Assembly: GCA_051004015.1 (NCBI GenBank)
Contig: JBPCKT010000120.1
Coordinates: forward strand, 1-56,719
From: SXOA01 sp051004015
GTDB taxonomy: Bacteria; Planctomycetota; Planctomycetia; Pirellulales; Pirellulaceae
DNA: 56,719 nucleotides
Direction: 5' to 3'
Below are positions 51,119 through 56,719 of the stretch, one piece after another (the stretch's first letter is position 1; each line of letters opens with the position of its first letter). A model generated the notes under the pieces. The model was given only the letters and a program-made list of their open reading frames with translations, did no database searches and was not told where the DNA came from. A program made the position numbers and the translations under genes.

Positions 51119-51136
51119 ATTTTGATACATCAAAAT
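51119..51136 (-). promoter_or_regulatory. Metalloregulator-type operator candidate
   Basis: ATTTTGA-TACA-TCAAAAT is a perfect inverted repeat 50 bp before the start codon of the metal-binding lipoprotein gene. It lies in an AT-rich segment unlike the surrounding GC-rich DNA. Size and AT content fit DtxR/MntR-family or Fur-like operators. No free-standing regulator gene is in the window. Confidence 0.55.
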
Positions 51137-51229
51137 TATCGGGGACGCAAGGGGGATGGCAAGAGGAAACCTGGAAAAAACAGCTCGGGAGCGCCAGAAT
51201 GCAGGCAGCAGAATGGTAAGTTGGGAACG

Positions 51230-51332
51230 TGTGACAAAAAAATGGGAGACAGAAAAATGAATGCAGTTACTTTCGTCAGGCAACCTCCGCCTTGGCTTTC
51301 TGCATTTTTTTGTCTTCCATTTTTTTGTCACA
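51230..51332. repeat. Fold-back repeat of the TGTGACAAAAAAATGG type, second copy
   Basis: The left arm at 51230-51266 and right arm at 51300-51332 are inverted copies differing by two substitutions and a 4-nt insertion. The same element is at 23528-23641. It lies beyond the stop codon of the APC permease gene. Confidence 0.85.
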
Positions 51333-51354
51333 TTTCTACTGCAATTATGCTGCC

Positions 51355-52911
51355 TTACTTCTTCTTCCGCTTGGACTTCCGTTTCAGCGGCCGGTCGACT
51401 GCCGCGAACTCTTGCGCCCGGAAAAAGGCATAGATGAGCATACCCACCGCGAGCAGGGAGACTACCGCGATGACCTGGTACTGTCCGTTGTCGCTACTGA
51501 GTGACCCGTAGGCCACTCCGGCCGCGGCAGCCAGATAGAGTGCAGGGGTAACGGGGTAGCCCCACGTGCGGTACGGCCGCTCGGCTTCCGGCATTTTTTT
51601 GCGGAGGACATACACGGCGGCGACGGTGAGCGCATAGAAAATGGTGCCCCCCAAAACGACGAAGTCGGTGAGGGTGCCAAAGGCGTCCTTCGGCGACGTG
51701 GCGATGCAGAAGACCACCACGATCTGAAACACGGACCAGAGTGTCTGGGCCAGAATCGCGTTGGCGGGAGTCTGGAACCGCGGATGCACACTGCCCAGAG
51801 CCTTGGGAAACAATCCGTCGCGGGCCATGGAAAAATAAATCCGCGGCCCGGCCAGCAGGTTCGAGTTCAGCGCCCCGAACGTGGAAACCATCACCCCCAG
51901 CGGCGCGAGGATCGCCAGCCACTTCCAACTGATCCAGCTATCCGGTTCCCGCGCGGCGAGCGTCTGGAAAACGTCCCGGGCCACGGCATCGGTCTTCTGG
52001 ACCTCGGGAATGGAGAGCACGGAGTGATAGCTGAGGTTGGCGCTGATGTAGATCAGCGAGACGATCAGCACGCCGATGCCCAGCGCGAGCGGAACATTCC
52101 TTTGGGGCTTCTTCACCTCCTCCGCAATCGGGCCGATGTTGATCCAGCCGTCGTAGGGCCAGAACACGGCGAGCATCGCCAGACCCACTCCCTTGAAGAA
52201 ATTGAAATTGGGATCGCTCGGCCAGGTCATGGGAGCGGGCGTGATGCGGGAGGAGCTGGCCGCGAGCCAGGGGCCGATGATGATCAGCCCCAGAAAGCTG
52301 ACCTTGATAATCGTCGTCAGGTTTTGCACCCACGCGCTGGACTTCGTCCCCACGATGTTGACCCACGAAAGCAGCAGCACCGCGGCGATGGCCAGTAGCG
52401 CCTGTGAAAAGTGCGACATGCCGGGATGCTTCAGGTCATCACTCAGGCGCTCGGCCAGCCACTCGGGCGCGTATCCTTGCTGCTTGAGCGAGACGAGAAA
52501 GGCGTTGAAGTAGATCACCGTGCCGCAAGCCAGGCTGCCGAGTGAGCCGGTGCGGATGATGGAAAACTCCGCCCAGCCCCACAGAAACGCCGCCGGCCGG
52601 CCATAGGCCTCGCGGAGATAGACATAGGGGCCGCCCGCTTGCGGCAGCATGGCGGCGAGCTCCGCCAGGGCCAGCGCCCCGCACAGCGTGACGATGCCGC
52701 CGACAATCCAAATCGCCATGATCAGGGCGAAGCTGGGAACCTCCTGATCGATCGCCGAAACCTTGAGAAAAATCCCCGAGCCGATGATGCCGCCGACGAC
52801 GATCATCACGGCGTCAAACGGGCCAAGCACGCGGGGAAGCAGGGCCTTGCCGGGGCTGGCCTGGGGCGCCGGGGAATCAGCGTGGGGTTCGGCCGGCTGG
52901 GGCTGCGTCAT
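51355..52911 (-). CDS. APC-family amino acid permease
   Basis: The 518-aa protein has about twelve membrane helices and the APC-superfamily N-terminal signature: FDAVMIVVGGIIGSGIFLKV, then LAELAAMLPQAGGPYVYLRE and FLWGWAEFSIIRTGSLGSLA. Helix 8 region landmarks (PRIYFSMARDGLFPKALG) match LAT/YfnA-type transporters. The C-terminus is very basic (RPLKRKSKRKKK). The family exchanges or imports amino acids with protons or sodium. The substrate cannot be read from sequence. It stands alone. Confidence 0.93.
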   Translation of the reverse strand: MTQPQPAEPHADSPAPQASPGKALLPRVLGPFDAVMIVVGGIIGSGIFLKVSAIDQEVPSFALIMAIWIVGGIVTLCGALALAELAAMLPQAGGPYVYLREAYGRPAAFLWGWAEFSIIRTGSLGSLACGTVIYFNAFLVSLKQQGYAPEWLAERLSDDLKHPGMSHFSQALLAIAAVLLLSWVNIVGTKSSAWVQNLTTIIKVSFLGLIIIGPWLAASSSRITPAPMTWPSDPNFNFFKGVGLAMLAVFWPYDGWINIGPIAEEVKKPQRNVPLALGIGVLIVSLIYISANLSYHSVLSIPEVQKTDAVARDVFQTLAAREPDSWISWKWLAILAPLGVMVSTFGALNSNLLAGPRIYFSMARDGLFPKALGSVHPRFQTPANAILAQTLWSVFQIVVVFCIATSPKDAFGTLTDFVVLGGTIFYALTVAAVYVLRKKMPEAERPYRTWGYPVTPALYLAAAAGVAYGSLSSDNGQYQVIAVVSLLAVGMLIYAFFRAQEFAAVDRPLKRKSKRKKK

Positions 52912-53043
52912 GCAAACTCCTGGAAAAAGAAGGATGCCGCAGCATAGCGAGGCCGCTGGCCGGTGGGCAAGCTGGCAAATGTCGTGACTAACTCCTTGTG
53001 CGGCTGAGAGTTACATAATTTGTGAAAATCTATTGCGGAGGCA

Positions 53044-53066
53044 TTGACGGTGACAACTGTAGTTGT
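53044..53066 (+). promoter_or_regulatory. Possible promoter/operator of the HTH gene
   Basis: TTGACG (53044-53049) is followed by the palindrome ACAACT-GT-AGTTGT (53053-53066), then AACAAT at 53068. A palindrome between promoter boxes would suit a repressor, perhaps the HTH protein itself. The evidence is slight. Confidence 0.25.
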
Positions 53067-53088
53067 GAACAATTGGATATGTTCGCGG

Positions 53089-53179
53089 GGGAACGCGGAA
53101 AGCGGAAAGCCGATAGCGGAAGGACGAGTTTGCAGATTGTCTCAAATCCCCTCTTCCGCTTTCCGCTTTCCACATTCCC
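53089..53179. repeat. Fold-back repeat of the GGAAAGCGGAAAG type
   Basis: The arms 53089-53109 and 53159-53179 are inverted with two mismatches (core CGGAAAGCGGAAAG). It is related to the TTCCGCTTTCCGC run inside the ABC ATPase gene at 14995-15027. It lies just before the Shine-Dalgarno of the HTH gene. Confidence 0.82.
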
Positions 53180-53205
53180 AATCCCTTTTCCCAAGGAGCA
53201 ATACC

Positions 53206-54630
53206 ATGTCCACGAATGCAAAAAACGGCGGGAAAACGCCCAAGAACACGTGCCAGGCGGAGGTCCGGCCGCAGTTTGCCAAGACGCCTTGCCGGCGGGA
53301 TCAGCGGGCTTACAAGTTGCGGGTGGCGGGGCTGACGCAGGAGCGGATTGCCCAGAAGCTGGGGTGTTCGCAGCCGACGGTGCATCGGGGGATTGGCCGG
53401 ATGGAGAAGTGGGTGGCCACGACGCTGCCGGAGGACCGGGGGGAGTTTGTGGCGACGGAGAAGCTCCGCCTGGCCCTGCATCGGCACGAGACGCTGCTGG
53501 AGCATCTGCAGCGGCGGGCCCTCCGCGATTATCGCCGCTCGAAGCGGCCGGTCCCCGTGGAGAAAGTCGTGACGCGAAAAGTCACCCGCACCAAGGGGGA
53601 CGAGCAGACCGTGACCGACGAGACCCGCACGGAGAAATGCAACAAGCCGCAGCGCTGCCAGGTGGCCCTGCTGAGCTATGCCGGCAAGGTCTCGCACGAG
53701 CTGGCCGTGATGGCGTCGGGTTACCTCGGCCCCGGCAACGGCAGCATCTCGATGGCCGAGTTCATGGACCCCGAGGAGCGGGACCGCTGGAACCGAATAG
53801 TGGATCGCCGCGACGCGATCATCGTGGAACTGCAGCGGAAAGTGGCGGAGCTGAGTTCGGGGTCGGGAGTCTTTGGCACGAGCGACTCCCCATCCTCATC
53901 GACTCCGCAGCCAAAGACTCCCGACCCCCTCGCGCCGCAATCGCAAACCCGTGCCGAGCAACGGGAGGACGGGCTCCGCGCCGAAAAACAGACCGGCGCC
54001 GATCAAGATGTGCAGCCCAGGGGGACGGGAGTCTTTGGCGGCTGTGTCCTTCCCTTGGCGGAACCACTCGCGCCAAAGACTCCCGACCCCGGCTGTTCGC
54101 ATGAATTAAAACCGGGGGAAAATGACCCCGTTGTGAATAAAGTTCCGTCCCTGGACGCCGTCGCAACTCCCACACGGCCCGCCCTTTGCGACCAGCCGCT
54201 GGATACAGGCGCAGCCCCTTCGCGCGAGCTTGAAAACCTGAATAAAACGCCGCCTCAACCCGAAGTTGATTCACCCATGCTGGGCGCGGCTCACCCGACC
54301 CCGCCCGTAAACGCAAAACCGAACGACGGTCTCCCCCTCTGCAACATGGGACACCTGGATTCGAGCGTATTGGCGGGGATGGAGATCCCCGAGGAGAAGC
54401 GGCCGCGGTGGGACGACGCGGCCCGCCAGGAGGCCCTCGACTATCACTGCATGATCCACGGCATCCCTCCGCTGGAACTGCACCAGGTGACCGGCATCCC
54501 CGATCCCAAGACCATCAGCCCCAAGATGTGGATGCAGCGCGGCTATCCCTACATGATTTACTCCGACCGCAGCATCCCGAGCAAACGCGAGCCGGTGCGG
54601 GATAAGCGGAAGGTGATTACGGTGTACTGA
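53206..54630 (+). CDS. Helix-turn-helix protein of unknown function
   Basis: The 474-aa protein starts at the ATG at 53206 with AAGGAG 7 bp upstream. Residues 35-70 form a clear HTH (LRVAGLTQERIAQKLGCSQ, PTVHRGIGRM), like the DNA-binding part of phage terminase small subunits, transposases or sigma region 4. A helical Arg/Lys-rich region follows to about 220 (LQRRALRDYRRSKRPVPVEK). Residues about 220-380 are low complexity and contain two palindromic repeats read in frame. The C-terminal 90 residues (PEEKRPRWDDAARQEALDYH, ISPKMWMQRGYPYMIYSDRS) look like a separate conserved domain. It may be a mobile-element or phage-derived protein. Confidence 0.75.
   Translation: MSTNAKNGGKTPKNTCQAEVRPQFAKTPCRRDQRAYKLRVAGLTQERIAQKLGCSQPTVHRGIGRMEKWVATTLPEDRGEFVATEKLRLALHRHETLLEHLQRRALRDYRRSKRPVPVEKVVTRKVTRTKGDEQTVTDETRTEKCNKPQRCQVALLSYAGKVSHELAVMASGYLGPGNGSISMAEFMDPEERDRWNRIVDRRDAIIVELQRKVAELSSGSGVFGTSDSPSSSTPQPKTPDPLAPQSQTRAEQREDGLRAEKQTGADQDVQPRGTGVFGGCVLPLAEPLAPKTPDPGCSHELKPGENDPVVNKVPSLDAVATPTRPALCDQPLDTGAAPSRELENLNKTPPQPEVDSPMLGAAHPTPPVNAKPNDGLPLCNMGHLDSSVLAGMEIPEEKRPRWDDAARQEALDYHCMIHGIPPLELHQVTGIPDPKTISPKMWMQRGYPYMIYSDRSIPSKREPVRDKRKVITVY
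53859..53928. repeat. In-frame palindromic repeat, copy 1
   Basis: The arms 53859-53877 and 53910-53928 are perfect 19-bp inverted copies (core CGGGAGTCTTTGGC) around a 32-nt loop. It lies inside the HTH gene and is translated as GSGVFG to PKTPDP. Confidence 0.92.
54021..54090. repeat. In-frame palindromic repeat, copy 2
   Basis: The arms 54021-54040 and 54071-54090 are 20-bp inverted copies with one mismatch around a 30-nt loop. The element is 93 bp downstream of copy 1 in the same gene, translated as GTGVFGG to APKTPDP. Confidence 0.92.
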
Positions 54631-54655
54631 GTACTTAGTACTTAGTACTGAGTAC
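54624..54655. repeat. AGTACT-type repeat cluster
   Basis: Successive GTACTGAGTAC/TTAGTACTTAGTAC words follow the stop codon of the HTH gene. This is the same family as 33776-33803 and 38217-38236. Confidence 0.7.
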
Positions 54656-54717
54656 CAAGAGAAAAGGCGAAAGCTGGTAGAATTAACCCAGATCGCCAGT
54701 CAATTGAAAGCCACTCC

Positions 54718-56631
54718 ATGTCCCCCATCCTTCAACTCACGCCGCGCATCACGCTGCTGCCGATCATTCACGGCAGCGGGGAGTTTGCGCTGGCGGTGCG
54801 GCGGGTGATGCTGGAGGAGAAGTTTGATTGCGTGGCGGTGCCGCTGCCGCCGTCGTTTCAGCAGGATGTGGAGAAGGCGATTGAGTTTCTCCCGTCGCCG
54901 AGCCTGGTGACGCAGGCGGAGGAGGATCGGTTCAAGACGGAGTGGAATCCGGAAAAGGATGTTGACGAGGATGAAGATGATGAGCAGGAGCGGCGGCTGA
55001 GCTATGTGCCGATTGACCCGTGCCAGGGGGTGATTGCCGCCCTAAGGGCGGCCGCGTCGGAGCACATCGCCCGGGCGTTCATCGATTTGGAAACCCGCGA
55101 GTATGAGCCGGCGGCAGCGGTGCTGCCGGATGCGTATGCGCTGAAAAGAGTATCCATTGACCAATTTGCCGCGGCGCTCTTGCCGGCGATTCCCCGACCG
55201 AGCGGCAAGCAGCACGAGGCCCGCATCGTCCACATGGCCCGCCGGCTGCGGCAGCTCGAGAAAAAGCACAAGTCCATCCTGTGCATCTGCTCGGTGCTGG
55301 ATTGGCCGTGGATTCGTGAAGCGTATCAAGAGCAGACCCCAGTCAGACTTCGCGACGAGGAAGTCGAGGAAACCATTTGCTATCAGCCGGAAGAGCAGAC
55401 GCTGCTGTTCCTGCTTGGCGAGCTGCCGTTCATCACCAGCTTGTACGAACAGGCCCGAGCGGAGTTGGAGGATGACGAGAATCTCTCGGTCGACGGCGTG
55501 AAGGAACTGCTGCTTTCCGCCCGCCAAGGCTACCTGGCGGAAATGAAGAAGCGGGCCCGCAAGATCACCCCGCATCTGTTGCGGCAGTGCCTGAAGTACA
55601 TCCGCAATTTGTCGCTGCTGGAAAATCGCTTCACGCCCGACCTGTACACGCTGGTCATCGCCGCCAAGCAGGTTTGCGGCGACCAGTTTGCCCTGCACGT
55701 CGCGGAGACTGCTCGCGAGTACCGGGTAGGCTTGACGGGGTCGGGAAGAGTTTTCGCCGCGAAAACCCTTCCCGACCCCTTGATCAAGCTGGGCATCGAG
55801 CAGGCCCGGCTGCCTGTTGGTGAGATCGTCGGTCTCGTCAGCCGCCTGCCGGGACCGCCGATGGTGTGGCGGTCGCTGGAGTTGCAGCGGCGGCCGGAGC
55901 GGAAGGAGCGGGAGCAGTGGGAGATGCGGTGGAACCCGTACTCGCAGTGCAGTTGGCCGCCGGAGGACGAGAAGATCGAGGATTTTCGGGCCCACGTCTT
56001 CGACCGGGCGCGGGCCGTCTTGGGGTCGGACCTGGCCCGCACCGAGAAATTCACGACGAGCATCATGGACGGCATCGATATCCGCGATACGCTCCGCCAC
56101 TGGTACGACGGCGAGATCTACGTGAAGGTCATGCCCCCCAGCCGCGGCAAGCTGGACTGCGTGGTGATGCTGTTCGACACGCCGGCGGACCCGCGGGACT
56201 ACCCGTGGCGGACGACGTGGTACGCGGAGCATGAGGAGGAATCGACGCTGGCGTTCTTCGCCACGGATTTCGCCAAGGAGCTGGTAGGCCCCGGCATCGC
56301 TCTTTCCACCTACGGCGGAGCGATGTTCCTGTTTCCGCCCGTCCACATTCCCGACATCTGGCGGGACCGCGAACTGGACTTCACCGAGACGCTGGAAGAG
56401 CGGCTGGTGGCGGCGGGCTGCCTGCACAGCCTCTGCCCGCACGTCGCGCTCGTCAGCCCGCTGCCGCCCGGGGCCGGCTTTCGCAAGTTGGCCAAGCATT
56501 TCGGCAAGAAGCTCATCCACATTCCGCTGGGACAATTCGGCGACGGTGTGATTCAGCAACTGCGGATGATGCATGTGCTGAACGGGCATCAAATCCGGAG
56601 CTACGCGGCGAATTTTATCCGAAAGGCGTGA
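54718..56631 (+). CDS. Large protein of unknown function
   Basis: The 637-aa protein is cytoplasmic by appearance, with no signal peptide or membrane helix. The N-terminal 200 residues have a pattern faintly like the TraB/ChaN/EreA-type fold. A His-Gly start (IIHGSGEFALAVRRVMLEEK) is followed by DCVAVPLPPSF, YVPIDPCQGVIAALRAA, and a later MARRLRQLEKKHKSILCICS. An acidic stretch (KDVDEDEDDEQERR) lies near residue 85. The second half (WEMRWNPYSQCSWPPEDEKI, FTETLEERLVAAGCLH) is unknown to me. A hairpin repeat is translated in frame near residue 345. It starts 87 bp after the HTH gene, same strand. Confidence 0.75.
   Translation: MSPILQLTPRITLLPIIHGSGEFALAVRRVMLEEKFDCVAVPLPPSFQQDVEKAIEFLPSPSLVTQAEEDRFKTEWNPEKDVDEDEDDEQERRLSYVPIDPCQGVIAALRAAASEHIARAFIDLETREYEPAAAVLPDAYALKRVSIDQFAAALLPAIPRPSGKQHEARIVHMARRLRQLEKKHKSILCICSVLDWPWIREAYQEQTPVRLRDEEVEETICYQPEEQTLLFLLGELPFITSLYEQARAELEDDENLSVDGVKELLLSARQGYLAEMKKRARKITPHLLRQCLKYIRNLSLLENRFTPDLYTLVIAAKQVCGDQFALHVAETAREYRVGLTGSGRVFAAKTLPDPLIKLGIEQARLPVGEIVGLVSRLPGPPMVWRSLELQRRPERKEREQWEMRWNPYSQCSWPPEDEKIEDFRAHVFDRARAVLGSDLARTEKFTTSIMDGIDIRDTLRHWYDGEIYVKVMPPSRGKLDCVVMLFDTPADPRDYPWRTTWYAEHEEESTLAFFATDFAKELVGPGIALSTYGGAMFLFPPVHIPDIWRDRELDFTETLEERLVAAGCLHSLCPHVALVSPLPPGAGFRKLAKHFGKKLIHIPLGQFGDGVIQQLRMMHVLNGHQIRSYAANFIRKA
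55737..55779. repeat. In-frame hairpin repeat within the 637-aa gene
   Basis: The arms 55737-55755 (GGGGTCGGGAAGAGTTTTC) and 55761-55779 are 19-bp inverted copies with one mismatch and a 5-nt loop. It is read as GSGRVFAAKTLPDPL without disturbing the frame. Confidence 0.92.
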
Positions 56632-56719
56632 AAGTACTCATCTCGCTCCGCGAGGTGAATGGCGAGGGGGAGAAGAACTGCGGAGGGGCACCCACCGAAA
56701 AACAAAAAAAAAAACCGCC

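Noticed and set aside
55042..56592. 516-codon minus-strand ORF
   Set aside because: Antisense to the 637-aa gene; Arg/Gln/His-rich shadow translation.

Overview
The window looks like one piece of a Planctomycetota chromosome, probably order Pirellulales and probably from a metagenome-assembled contig. This rests on the mix of families: a DUF1559 prepilin-like protein, a DUF1501 protein, two DUF1080 (3-keto-disaccharide hydrolase) proteins, a secreted sulfatase, Uma2 nucleases, a DUF3500 Tat-secreted protein, a WD40/cyclase-toroid fusion and a protein rich in PAKPAADDPFG repeats. The DNA is GC-rich, and most gaps are filled with short palindromic interspersed repeats. I recognised no rRNA, tRNA, CRISPR array or intact insertion sequence.

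Layout: (1) 1-3.8 kb: a transposase fragment abuts a 5'-truncated multihaem cytochrome. A repeat-filled gap follows, then a secreted membrane-anchored protein and a DUF1559 protein. (2) 3.9-15.8 kb, all on the minus strand: an ABC ATPase, nusA, an 82-aa protein, an HNH nuclease, a zinc-ribbon protein, infB, rbfA, a degenerate HhH-GPD-like protein with a basic tail, a large TPR protein and a YebC/PmpR-family protein. This is a transcription/translation operon carrying an inserted HNH/zinc-ribbon cassette. (3) 16-30 kb: mostly secreted or catabolic proteins (DUF1501, toroid-WD40, Uma2, N-acyl-D-amino-acid deacylase-like, DUF3500, RidA-DUF1080 fusion, GalE, DUF885), then a VapBC-type toxin-antitoxin pair. 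(4) 30.6-32.5 kb: leuA, preceded by what reads as a complete leucine attenuator: promoter, 18-codon leader peptide with seven Leu codons, antiterminator and terminator. (5) 32.5-46.4 kb: more secreted proteins (DUF1080, DPFG-repeat protein, a 964-aa PPC-like protein, sulfatase), DUF4166, an FGE-like/SMP-30 fusion, FloA, MnmA, Uma2 and small membrane proteins. (6) 46.5-51.1 kb: a TroABCD-type Mn/Zn/Fe ABC transporter. Both permeases carry DtxR-like C-terminal domains, and a metalloregulator-like palindrome precedes the operon. (7) 51.4-56.7 kb: an APC amino-acid permease, then two uncharacterised plus-strand genes, a helix-turn-helix protein and a 637-aa protein. Both contain palindromic repeats read through in frame.

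The two most interesting signals are the leader-peptide attenuator in front of leuA and the repeated in-frame incorporation of palindromic intergenic repeats into protein-coding genes. All calls come from reading the sequence by eye. No database search, folding program or alignment was run.
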